Notes under the pieces: generated by a model
Told to the model about the DNA's origin: nothing
The model's database searches: none
Seen by the model: the letters and a program-made list of their open reading frames with translations, nothing else
Shown here: positions 5,868 through 14,020 of the stretch, one piece after another
Layout: each line of letters opens with the position of its first letter
How positions within the stretch are numbered: position 1 is the first letter of the stretch
From: Actinoplanes cyaneus
GTDB lineage: Bacteria; Actinomycetota; Actinomycetes; Mycobacteriales; Micromonosporaceae
DNA: 64,000 nucleotides
Assembly: GCF_016862095.1 (NCBI RefSeq)
Contig: NZ_BOMH01000058.1
Span: 123,324-187,323 of the forward strand
Direction of reading: 5' to 3'
Position numbers and translations under genes: made by a program

Positions 5868-5940
5868 GCCCTCGTAGCTCAGCGGAGAGAGCACGGCGTT
5901 CCGAGCGCCGGGGTCGCTGGTTCGAGTCCAGCCGGGGGCA
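5868..5940 (+). tRNA. tRNA-Arg (CCG)
   Basis: Acceptor GCCCTCG/CGGGGGC, D arm GCTC/GAGC, anticodon stem CGGCG/CGCCG with loop TTCCGAG, T arm GCTGG/CCAGC, A73. A hairpin containing CCCGC/GCGGG (about 5838-5863) lies just upstream. Confidence 0.91.
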
Positions 5941-6142
5941 CATCGAACAACCGCGCCACGGCTGACCGGACGGTGGTCCTGTCTGCCGGCCTTTCACTAC
6001 CGGGACCTCGACGTTCGTGACCCGAGTGATCGAGGGCATTGCGGACCGGCGGTGTCGAGCACCACCTCGGCGTCTGCCTGAGCCGGTGCTGCGGTCATCG
6101 AGCCGCCGGTTCTGGTGGGTATGTGTCATCCGCTGTGGCTTG
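5941..6142. other. Spacer inside the array, no gene seen
   Basis: Two hundred bases between Arg(CCG) and the last Met-like tRNA. I see no tRNA fold, no convincing reading frame and no terminator with a T tract. It may hold further decayed tRNA sequence. Confidence 0.5.
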
Positions 6143-6214
6143 CGCAGGCGGGCGCTGGGTTCCCAGCCGCTCCTCATAAGGGTGGTTCGCCCGGTTCGAC
6201 ACCGGGGCCTGCGA
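6143..6214 (+). tRNA. Outlying tRNA-Met-like gene (CAT) with abnormal D arm
   Basis: Acceptor CGCAGGC/GCCTGCG is a perfect 7 bp, the anticodon stem CGCTC/GGGTG closes loop CTCATAA, the T arm is CCCGG-TTCGACA-CCGGG, and A73 follows. The D region is GCTGGG-TT-CCCAGC, a tight hairpin in place of a normal D loop, and position 26 is missing. C1-G72 is paired, so it is not an initiator. CAT could also be a Lys-modified Ile tRNA. Confidence 0.6.
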
Positions 6215-6260
6215 CGTACGCGCCGGCAAGGTCGTGGTCCCGGGGTGAGGCCGCGCGGCG

Positions 6261-9200
6261 TCAGTCGCCGGTGGGCGGTTCCCCCGTACGCCGGCCGGCG
6301 AGTCGGTAGAGCGTGGCGCCGAGCGCGATGATGCACAGGCCGCCCAGCGAGACGGCCGCCGCGTTCGGCCCGGTGACGGGCGAGGCCGGTGGCCGGGTGG
6401 TCCCGCCCGGCGAGGGCTGGTGTGTCGAGGTCGGGCGCGGTGTGGTCGGGTGCGGTGTGGTCCGGCTCGGCCGGGGTCGACCCGACGCGGACGCGGACGT
6501 CGATGGCGAGAGCGACGCCGACGGCGAGGGCGACGCTGTTGACGAGGGCGGCGCCGGTGGCGAGGGCGAAGGTGCCGGCGGCGGTGGGACGATCACGTGC
6601 ACCGTCGCCTGCGCCACATTGCCGTTGGCGTCCACCACCTGGTACGTGAACTCGTCGGTGCCGCTGAAGCCGGGATCCGGCACGTAGGTGACCGTACCGT
6701 CCGCGTTCATCACCGCCCTGCCGTGCTGCGGCCGGCCGATCCCGGTGAGGCTGACGGGCCTTCCGTCCTGCCCGGTCATCGGCAGCCGGATGCTGACCGA
6801 CTGGCCGTCCAGCACGGTGGTCTGCTTGTTCGGCACGGACGGTGGTACGCCGACGAGGACCGAGATCGCCGCGCCGGTACGGTGCCCGGCGTCGTCGACG
6901 GCCGTGTAGCCGAGCGTCGCCGTTCCGGAGAACCCCACCGGCGGCGTGTAGGTCACCGTGCCCGGGGTGAAGGTCGCCGTGCCCCGGTCCGGTACGTCGA
7001 CCGAGATGACGGCCAGCGTGCCGGCCGGATCGAGGTCGTTGGCGAGCACGTCCACGGCGATCGGATGCTCGAAGGGCGTCCGGCGTTCGTCGGGCACCGC
7101 CACCGGCACGCCGTTCGACACGGTGACGGCAACGGTCCCGGTCGCCGTGCCGCCGTTGCCGTCGCTGACGGCGTACGTGAACGTGTCGGGGCCGACGTAG
7201 CCGCGTGCCGGGGTGTACCTGATGCCGCCCGCGGCCAAGACCGCCGTGCCGTTCGCCGGCGGGCCGGCCGAGACGACGGTCACCGTCTGCCCCGGGTTGG
7301 GGTCGCTGTCGTTGGCCAGCACGTCGACCAGCACGGACCGGTCGGAGAGCAAGGCAGCGGTGTCCGGCCGCGCGGTCGGTGCCGCGTTCTCGACCTGCAC
7401 GGTGACCTGCGCGGACGCCGTGTTGCCCGCGTTGTCGGTGATGGTGTAACCGAAGGAGTCGGCGCCGGAGAAGCCGGGATCCGGCCGGTACTCCACCGTC
7501 TGGTCCGGGTTGATCCGGGTCGCGCCGTGCGACGGGGTGTTCACCGCGGCGACTTGCAGCGGCTGCGCCTCGGGGTCGGTGTCGTTGGCGGTGACCGCGA
7601 TGTCGACAGCGGTGTCGGTCGGCACGGACACGGCGTCGTCGGCGGCGGCCGGCGCGCCGTTGATGATCAGTGTGACGTGCGCCGTGGCGGTCGCGCCCCG
7701 ATCGTCGGTGATCACGTAGTCGAAGCCGTCCACTCCGGCCGCGCCCCGGTTCGCCCGGTAGGTCAGCACTCCGCCGGCCAGGGTGAGCGTGCCCTTCGCG
7801 GATGTGGTGGCGGACGCGACGGTGATGACCTGCCCGGTGTTGGGGTCGCTGTCGTTGGCCAGCACCGGCAGGTTGGCGGCCGCCGCCGGCAGGACGGGGA
7901 ATGTGTCGTCGGCCGCGGTCGGCGGCGCGTTGCGCACGATGACCGTGACGGTGGCCGAGTCGGCGAGCCCGCTCGGGTCTGCGATCGAGTACACGAACGC
8001 GTCGGTGCCCGAGAAGCCGGTTGCGGGTACGTACGTGACCGTGCCGTCCACGTTCGCGGTGACCGTGCCGTGCGCGGCCGCGTTCACCACGGTCACCGTC
8101 ACGCGGTCGCCGTTCGGGTCCTCGTCGTTGGCCAGCACCGGCACCACCACGGCGGTGTTCGTGCCGGTGCCCGCCGAGTCCGGCCGGGCGGTCGGCGCGA
8201 CGTTCACCACGGTGATCGTCACGGTCGCGCCCACCAGCGTGTGGCTGCCGTCGTCGAGCGTGTAGTGGAAGGTGTCCACCCCGAAGAAGTGCGCGGCCGG
8301 GGTGTAGGTCACCTGACCATCGGCGTCAACCGTGGCGCCGCCGTGACCGGGGGCGACGTCGATCGCGACGGTCAGCGGGTCGCCGTTCGGATCGGGGTCG
8401 TCGTTGGCCAGCACGTCGATCGCCACGGGCGGGCCGGCGACGGCGGTGACCGCGTCGTCCCGGGCGTAGGGGAGCGCGTTCGCGACGGTCACCGTCACGG
8501 TAGCGGTGTCCGTTCCGCCGTTGCCGTCGTCGACGGTGTACGCGAAGGAGTCCGTTCCGGAGTAGCCGGCGTCGGGCAGGTAGGTGATCTTGCCGGTCGG
8601 GTCGTGGGTGACCACGCCGTGCGCCGGTGCGGTCACGCCGGAGACGTGCAGCGGGTCGTTGTTCGGGTCGGTGGCCACGGCGATCACGTCCAGGGTGCGC
8701 GGGGTGCGGTAGCCGGTGGTGGTCACGAACGTCTGCGCCACCGGCGGCGCGTTCGCGACGACGACCGTAACCAGCGCGGTGTCCGTGCCGCCGCGGCCGT
8801 CGCTGACCGTGTAGCGGAACGTCGCGACGTCCGAGAAGCGGAGCGGCGCGGTGTAGGTGATCACCCCGGCGGAGAGCGACGTGGTGCCCTTGCCCGGTGC
8901 CGGTTGATCGGCTGCCGTGACGGTCCGCGGGTCGTTGTTCGGGTCGGTGTCGTTCGCGGCCGCCGGCAGCACCACGCCGGCCTGTGCTGCCGTGTAGCTG
9001 ACCGGGAACTGGTCGTCGGCCGCGGTGGGCGCGGCGTTCTCCACGTCGACGGACACGACTGCCGTCGCGGTGTCGCCGCTGGTGTCGCTCACCGTGTAGG
9101 TGAACGTCACCGGGCCGGCGAAGACGGGATCCGGCGTGAAGGTGACGTCCGTGGCCGTGAAGGTCACCGTGCCCTCGGTGGACGACGGTTGGGTGACCGC

Positions 9201-11402
9201 GTCGACGGTCAGCGGGTCGCCGTTGGGATCCACGTCGTTCTGCAACACGTCGACGGTGACCGGCGTGTTCGTCGGGGTGTTCACCATGTCGTCGTTCGCG
9301 ACCGGCGGTGCGTTGCTCGTGGTCACCGTGACGGTGGCGGTGGCGGAGCCGCCGTGCGGGTCGTCCACCCGGTAGCTGAACGTGTCCGTGCCCGACCACC
9401 CCGCGGCCGGTGTGTAGGTGATGCTCTGGTCGCTGTGTGCCACCGCCACGCCGTGCGACGGCGGCCCGGACACCGAGTAGACCAAGACGGACATCGAATC
9501 GTCCGGATCGCTGTCGTTGGCGTTCACGGTCATCGTGACGGGCGTGCCGAACTGCGTCGTATCAGTGTCGTCCACGGCGTCGGGCGGGCTGTTGATCACG
9601 AGCGTGGCGGTGGCAGCGTCGTTGGTGCTGTTCGCGTCCGCGCCCGTTCCGCCGGCCCGCACGGTGGCGACCGTGCTCGCCGCCGCGGACCCGTTCACGG
9701 TCGCCGGCACCGTGGCACGTGCCGAGCTGCCGGCGACCAGCGGCCCGAGGGCGCAGGTGACCACCTGCCCGGCGGCCGAGCAGCCGGCCGGTATCGCGCC
9801 GGGCGTGACGCCGGCGGGCAGGGTGAGCGTGGCGGTGGCGGCCGGTTCCATGTCGCCGGTCGTGTTGGTGACCGTCGCCGTGTAGGTCACCGCGGCCGGG
9901 ATGGCGGCGCTCTGCAGGAAGGCGGGCGTGACGCCGAGCGCCGCGGCAAGGTCCTGGTGCGGTTGCAACACCGTGCTGGAGCTGGTCGCGCCCGTGGCGG
10001 CGACGCTCACCCCGCTGCTGCGCCCGGAGTAGGCGACGTTCACCAGGTTGGTGATCGCGTACCCGGCCGGTGCGCCGGGCTGGACTATGACCTGGAACGT
10101 GACCACCGTGGTGCCGGCGATGGGAATGCTGCCCAGCGTCCACTTGGCCACGCCCGCCGCATACGAGCCGGCGTCGTCGCCCGTCGCGTCGGTGACCAGG
10201 GCGCCCCCGACCCTGAGCGACCCGGGGACATAGGTGGTGTAGTTCGGGACGGCGTCGCTGAGCGTGACGCCGTCGGCGGTGTCGTTGCCCTCGTTGCGCA
10301 CCGTGATGCGGTACTCCAGCACGTCGCCGGGCACCAGGTTGCCGAGGTTCAGGTCGGCGACCGAGGGCGTGGTGGTGATGTTGGGCGCGTACAGGTCGAT
10401 GGCGAAGGTGATGACGCCCGGGTAGTACTGGTCGCCGGTGGTGGTCAGCGTCAGCGTCGTCGAGGTGGCGGCGTTGGTGAACATCCCTGTCGCGTCGACC
10501 TGGTCGACGTCGAAGCCGAGCGTGTTGTCGTAGCCCGGGTTGCGCCCACCCACCGGTGTACCGGTGTCGCTGACCGTGCTGTTGAAGAAGTTGGTCGCCG
10601 GGTTCTGCGCGTCGGACAGCGGCCGGCCGTCCACCTTCAGGCTGTCGCCGGGGGTGCCACGGTCACCCTCGTACGCCACCGCGCCGATCTTCGCGTGCAC
10701 GGTGCCGGTGTGCGGGGTCTCGAAGCCGGTGACCGGGATGTCGGTGTTGCCGCCGGAGACCTGGTCGAACCCGTCGTACACGCGCAGCGCCCGCATGTCC
10801 TGGGCGGCGTTGTGGTACGCGACCACCAGCGACCACCCCGCATATGAGCCGGCCGCGATCGACGCCTGGATGTTGGCCACCCCGTACACGCCGTTGCCGA
10901 TGCCGGCCACCTGGGCGGTGACGTCGGCGAACCCCTGGTAGATGCTGCCGTTCGGGAACAGCGTCGCGGCGGTGATCGGCTGATACGAGCCTCCGCCGTT
11001 CGCGCTGAACAGGACCTGGTTGCGCAACGGTGAAAGGGAGTCCGCGCCCCAGTACAGGCCGGCGAACAACACGGTGCTGCCGGGCGGCATGTCCAGCGTC
11101 GCCATGCTGGAGTTGAAGGTGAGCAGGTTGGTGTCGACGTCCGTGTACGCCATCGTGTAGCTGTTGTTGTTCGCGACCGCTCCGGTGGCGGTGCCGTTGC
11201 GGGCCTGCGTGCAGGTCGGCTGGCCGGTCAGCAGGCAGGTCAGGTTCGCGTTGCCGCGCAGGATGATCGAACCGTTCGTGTTCGCGTCGAATCGGTCCCG
11301 GAAGGGCGTCGGGAAGGCGGCCCCGGCGCGGCCGACAGTCAGCATCGTCACCGCCAGAAGGACCGCGACCATCAGGGCCATGGCTGCCCGGCGTAACCCC
11401 AC
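6261..11402 (-). CDS. Giant repeat-rich surface protein, 1,713 aa
   Basis: A cell-surface adhesin-like protein. An N-terminal signal peptide (MGLRRAAMALMV...RAGAA) precedes a region of about 330 residues, two DUF11-like beta domains (near 345-480 and 490-600), then eleven repeats of about 90 residues from about 605 to 1600. Each repeat has the cadherin-like/Big_9 pattern: PxAxDD, NDxDPN, HG, YxPxxGFSGxDxFxYxVxD, VTVxVxN. A Pro/Ser/Thr-rich linker leads to ASPVTGPN, a weak LPxTG-like sorting motif, a hydrophobic segment and RLAGRR, so sortase anchoring is plausible. The start is GTG at 11402; ATG 11381 is an alternative. The Asp-rich repeats suggest calcium binding. Divergent from the collagen-like gene. 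Confidence 0.9.
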   Translation of the reverse strand: MGLRRAAMALMVAVLLAVTMLTVGRAGAAFPTPFRDRFDANTNGSIILRGNANLTCLLTGQPTCTQARNGTATGAVANNNSYTMAYTDVDTNLLTFNSSMATLDMPPGSTVLFAGLYWGADSLSPLRNQVLFSANGGGSYQPITAATLFPNGSIYQGFADVTAQVAGIGNGVYGVANIQASIAAGSYAGWSLVVAYHNAAQDMRALRVYDGFDQVSGGNTDIPVTGFETPHTGTVHAKIGAVAYEGDRGTPGDSLKVDGRPLSDAQNPATNFFNSTVSDTGTPVGGRNPGYDNTLGFDVDQVDATGMFTNAATSTTLTLTTTGDQYYPGVITFAIDLYAPNITTTPSVADLNLGNLVPGDVLEYRITVRNEGNDTADGVTLSDAVPNYTTYVPGSLRVGGALVTDATGDDAGSYAAGVAKWTLGSIPIAGTTVVTFQVIVQPGAPAGYAITNLVNVAYSGRSSGVSVAATGATSSSTVLQPHQDLAAALGVTPAFLQSAAIPAAVTYTATVTNTTGDMEPAATATLTLPAGVTPGAIPAGCSAAGQVVTCALGPLVAGSSARATVPATVNGSAAASTVATVRAGGTGADANSTNDAATATLVINSPPDAVDDTDTTQFGTPVTMTVNANDSDPDDSMSVLVYSVSGPPSHGVAVAHSDQSITYTPAAGWSGTDTFSYRVDDPHGGSATATVTVTTSNAPPVANDDMVNTPTNTPVTVDVLQNDVDPNGDPLTVDAVTQPSSTEGTVTFTATDVTFTPDPVFAGPVTFTYTVSDTSGDTATAVVSVDVENAAPTAADDQFPVSYTAAQAGVVLPAAANDTDPNNDPRTVTAADQPAPGKGTTSLSAGVITYTAPLRFSDVATFRYTVSDGRGGTDTALVTVVVANAPPVAQTFVTTTGYRTPRTLDVIAVATDPNNDPLHVSGVTAPAHGVVTHDPTGKITYLPDAGYSGTDSFAYTVDDGNGGTDTATVTVTVANALPYARDDAVTAVAGPPVAIDVLANDDPDPNGDPLTVAIDVAPGHGGATVDADGQVTYTPAAHFFGVDTFHYTLDDGSHTLVGATVTITVVNVAPTARPDSAGTGTNTAVVVPVLANDEDPNGDRVTVTVVNAAAHGTVTANVDGTVTYVPATGFSGTDAFVYSIADPSGLADSATVTVIVRNAPPTAADDTFPVLPAAAANLPVLANDSDPNTGQVITVASATTSAKGTLTLAGGVLTYRANRGAAGVDGFDYVITDDRGATATAHVTLIINGAPAAADDAVSVPTDTAVDIAVTANDTDPEAQPLQVAAVNTPSHGATRINPDQTVEYRPDPGFSGADSFGYTITDNAGNTASAQVTVQVENAAPTARPDTAALLSDRSVLVDVLANDSDPNPGQTVTVVSAGPPANGTAVLAAGGIRYTPARGYVGPDTFTYAVSDGNGGTATGTVAVTVSNGVPVAVPDERRTPFEHPIAVDVLANDLDPAGTLAVISVDVPDRGTATFTPGTVTYTPPVGFSGTATLGYTAVDDAGHRTGAAISVLVGVPPSVPNKQTTVLDGQSVSIRLPMTGQDGRPVSLTGIGRPQHGRAVMNADGTVTYVPDPGFSGTDEFTYQVVDANGNVAQATVHVIVPPPPAPSPSPPAPPSSTASPSPSASLSPSTSASASGRPRPSRTTPHPTTPRPTSTHQPSPGGTTRPPASPVTGPNAAAVSLGGLCIIALGATLYRLAGRRTGEPPTGD

Positions 11403-11580
11403 GCCACCGAGGCTAAGCGGGCATTGTTCGTCTTTGTCGCGGAATGCGCGGACTGGTCAGCGGCAGGTCGTCCGCGGCGACAAGCGCCATGGCGTCTGCC
11501 TTCGCCTCGCGGCGTGGGCTGCGACCGAGCTGCAACCGTCGAACGCCCTTCGTGCATCCTTGCGGCGCAACCCTCGGCTT
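11403..11580. promoter_or_regulatory. Divergent intergenic region between two surface-protein genes
   Basis: This 178-base gap must hold the promoters of both the giant surface protein and the collagen-like protein. I see no clear palindrome or strong hexamer pair in it. Confidence 0.4.
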
Positions 11581-12519
11581 ATGACCTCAGGAAAGCACAG
11601 GGTGATGACCGCCGCGGCTGCTGTTGCGGTGACCGTCGGTGTGGCGGGTACAGCTTCCGCGAGCGCCGCGGTCAGCGGGCAGGAAAGTACGATCTACGCC
11701 TGCCGGAACAGTGCCGGAGAAGTGAAGCTCCGCAACTCCAGCGCACAACAGTGCTCCAAGAACTGGACGCCGATCAGCTGGAATGCCAAAGGCGTCGCCG
11801 GACCCGCCGGCCCGCGAGGTGCGACCGGCCCGCAAGGTGCGACCGGCCCGCAGGGTGCGATGGGCCCGCAAGGCGCGACCGGCCCGCAAGGCGCGACGGG
11901 CCAGCAAGGCGCGACGGGCCAGCAAGGCACCGCGGGAACCCAGGGCGCGACCGGTCCGCAGGGAAGCGACGGCGCTGCGGGTGCGGCAGGCCCCGTCGGT
12001 GCACAGGGCCCGCAGGGTGCCACCGGCCCGCAAGGGAAAACCGGCCCGGCAGGCCCCGCCGGCCCGCAAGGTGGGAAGGGCGCCACCGGCCCGCAGGGTC
12101 CGCAAGGAGTTCCGGGCCCGGCAGGTACACCCGGAAGCGCGGTCTCGACCATCCGGTTCGGATACCTCACCTGTTCTCCCCAGACGTGTGAGGACGCCCT
12201 CGACATGTCTGCCACCACGCCCGGCCTTTCCGAGACCAGCGTCAGGTCCGGCAACGCCACCTACTTCTGCGTCGATGGCGTCCCCGGGAGCGCAACCTCC
12301 TTCCTGCTGCAGTACGAGGTCACGGATTCGGCCGCGGTGGAATGGTCGACTGCGCCGACCAGCTCGCAGCCGTCGGTGGGCCAGAGCACGTTCAGCCGCC
12401 TCAGGCCGACGCCGGCGTACATTGCGTCGGTGGGCTGCCCTGACGACACGGCCCTGGTGATCCGCGCAGCGACCGGAGCCATCTCGCATCCGGCTGCCTG
12501 GACGGTGTGGTTCCAGTAG
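11581..12519 (+). CDS. Secreted collagen-like (Gly-X-Y repeat) protein, 312 aa
   Basis: A signal peptide (MTSGKHRVMTAAAAVAVTVG, cleavage near ASASA) is followed by a short domain with two cysteines, then roughly 37 uninterrupted Gly-X-Y triplets (about residues 75-185) dominated by GPQ, GAT, GPA and GQQ. The C-terminal 120 residues form a Cys-containing, beta-rich head. Bacterial collagen-like proteins trimerise through such Gly-X-Y tracts and act as surface stalks or matrix components. The ATG at 11581 gives the best signal peptide; ATG 11605 is possible, with AGGAAAG upstream. There is no obvious wall anchor. It is divergent from the giant adhesin, so both may act at the cell surface. Confidence 0.88.
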   Translation: MTSGKHRVMTAAAAVAVTVGVAGTASASAAVSGQESTIYACRNSAGEVKLRNSSAQQCSKNWTPISWNAKGVAGPAGPRGATGPQGATGPQGAMGPQGATGPQGATGQQGATGQQGTAGTQGATGPQGSDGAAGAAGPVGAQGPQGATGPQGKTGPAGPAGPQGGKGATGPQGPQGVPGPAGTPGSAVSTIRFGYLTCSPQTCEDALDMSATTPGLSETSVRSGNATYFCVDGVPGSATSFLLQYEVTDSAAVEWSTAPTSSQPSVGQSTFSRLRPTPAYIASVGCPDDTALVIRAATGAISHPAAWTVWFQ

Positions 12520-12541
12520 ACCCCGTGCCATCCACTGTGGG

Positions 12542-12571
12542 GGGTCAGCGCAGGTGACCCGGCGCTGACCC
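12542..12571 (+). terminator. 10-bp hairpin after the collagen-like gene
   Basis: GGGTCAGCGC (12542-12551) pairs exactly with GCGCTGACCC (12562-12571) over a 10-base loop, 23 bases after the stop codon. No T tract follows. Confidence 0.75.
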
Positions 12572-12705
12572 GCGCCCCATCAGGGTGGACGGCCCGGAAT
12601 CACCCGCCGTGAGTGATGGCGGAGGCGGCGTGCCGGATGACACTGGGCGCGTCGTCGTTCCTGGGAGGCGGGCGTGCTCAACGGACATCCGGCCGTGCGG
12701 TCCGC

Positions 12706-13428
12706 ATGATCGAGGCGTTCCTGTGGGGCGCCCTGGGAGCGTCGGCCCTGCTGATCGGCGTGCTGATCGCGTACCGGACGGGGCCGGGGCGCAGGCTGAC
12801 CACCGCGGTGATGGCGCTGGGCAGCGGGCTGCTGCTCGGCTCGGTCTCGTTCGAGTTGGTCGCCGAGGCGTTGCGGACCCGGACGGTCGCCGCGGTCGGC
12901 CTGTTCGTGCTGGTCGGCGCGCTGGTCTTCGCTGCCGGTGACTGGTTGCTGAGCCGCCGCGGCGGTGGCGATCGCAAGGACGCCGACGGCGCCCAGGCGC
13001 GGGGTTCACCGCTGGCGATCGTGCTCGGGTCGGTGCTGGACGGCATTCCGGAGTCGTTCGTGCTGGGGCTGACCGTCCTGCAGGGACAGGTCAGCGTGGC
13101 GCTGCTCGCCGCGGTGCTGCTGTCCAACCTGCCGGAGGGGATGGCGTCGTCCAGCGGGTTGCGGGCGGCGGGCTGGCCACAGCGCCGGGTGCTGGTGATG
13201 TGGTCGCTGGTGGTGGCGGTGTCCGCCGTCGCGTCGGCGGCCGGCTACCTGCTGCTGGACCCGGCGTCCGGGACGACCGGCGCGCTGGTGCAGGCGTTCG
13301 CGGCCGGTGCGCTGCTGGCCATGGTGTCGGACACGTTGCTGCCCGAGGCGTACGAGGTGGAAGGTGTCCTCACCGGGCTGTTCGTGGTCGGCGGATTCGC
13401 CGTGTCGATCGCGCTTTCGGCACTTTGA
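12706..13428 (+). CDS. ZIP-family divalent metal transporter
   Basis: About 240 residues with seven to eight hydrophobic segments. The fourth and fifth helices carry the ZIP-type metal path motifs, seen as LDGIPESFVLG and LSNLPEGMASS, with conserved Pro-Glu pairs. The typical His of HNxPEG is replaced (SNLPEG), so metal choice is unclear. I start at ATG 12706 because the upstream extension to 12613 looks non-coding; the ribosome-binding site is weak. A short basic loop (RRGGGDRKDADG) follows the third helix. Zinc, iron or manganese uptake is the family role. Confidence 0.85.
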   Translation: MIEAFLWGALGASALLIGVLIAYRTGPGRRLTTAVMALGSGLLLGSVSFELVAEALRTRTVAAVGLFVLVGALVFAAGDWLLSRRGGGDRKDADGAQARGSPLAIVLGSVLDGIPESFVLGLTVLQGQVSVALLAAVLLSNLPEGMASSSGLRAAGWPQRRVLVMWSLVVAVSAVASAAGYLLLDPASGTTGALVQAFAAGALLAMVSDTLLPEAYEVEGVLTGLFVVGGFAVSIALSAL

Positions 13429-13469
13429 ACGGCATCCCGGCGGGGTGTCGCGGTCGTACATTGGATCGC

Positions 13470-13895
13470 ATGGAGCTGCACTGGTGGTCGATCGAGGTAT
13501 TCGACGGGCCGCGGTCCTCCGCCGCCCGCTGGCAGGGTTCGTTCGGTAACGCGCTGGTCGAGGCCGCCGTCACGCACGGGGCCTACGACTGGGAGTGGCA
13601 CCGCCACAGCTGGGGTGTCCTGTTCGAGATCGCTTTCCGCAGCGACGAGCGGTTCACGGAGTTCCGTGATCTGCCGGCGGTTCGCGCCGCCCTGGACGCG
13701 GTGCCCGACCCGGTGAACGGGCTGCTGGTCTATCCGGGGCGGGGCGGGAGCTCGGGCCGGGTGCAGCCTCGCCGGCCGCTGCCGAAGACGGGGGCGGGCG
13801 CGGCCCCGATCCCGGTGGAGCCGTCGCGCACCCTGCTGCGTCTGGGCCCCACCGCGCCGCCGGTCACCACGTCCGGCGTCGCCGAAGCTGCCTGA
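13470..13895 (+). CDS. Conserved-looking hypothetical protein, 141 aa
   Basis: ATG 13470 opens a small soluble protein beginning MELHWWSIEVFDGP. Trp and His are frequent in the first 50 residues (WEWHRHSWGV), followed by a helical stretch ending in DPVNGLLVYPGRGG and a low-complexity Pro/Arg tail. It shows no known catalytic motif. It follows the ZIP gene after 41 bases on the same strand and could be co-transcribed. I do not recognise a function. Confidence 0.7.
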   Translation: MELHWWSIEVFDGPRSSAARWQGSFGNALVEAAVTHGAYDWEWHRHSWGVLFEIAFRSDERFTEFRDLPAVRAALDAVPDPVNGLLVYPGRGGSSGRVQPRRPLPKTGAGAAPIPVEPSRTLLRLGPTAPPVTTSGVAEAA

Positions 13896-14020
13896 CCGGC
13901 CACGCTCCGCCCGCCGGGACGCAGGCCCTGCCCGGGCCGGCACGAAATGGCGGGCTGCTCGGGTGACGGGGAGACAGGCCCCGGCGCGTCGGCAGTGACA
14001 CACCGGGACCCGTCCTCAGG

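Noticed and set aside
6597..10847. A 1,416-codon open frame on the plus strand opposite the giant surface protein
   Set aside because: It is an antisense shadow of a long high-GC gene. It is rich in Arg, Gly, Val and Asp without domains, and the minus-strand frame has clear repeats and a signal peptide.
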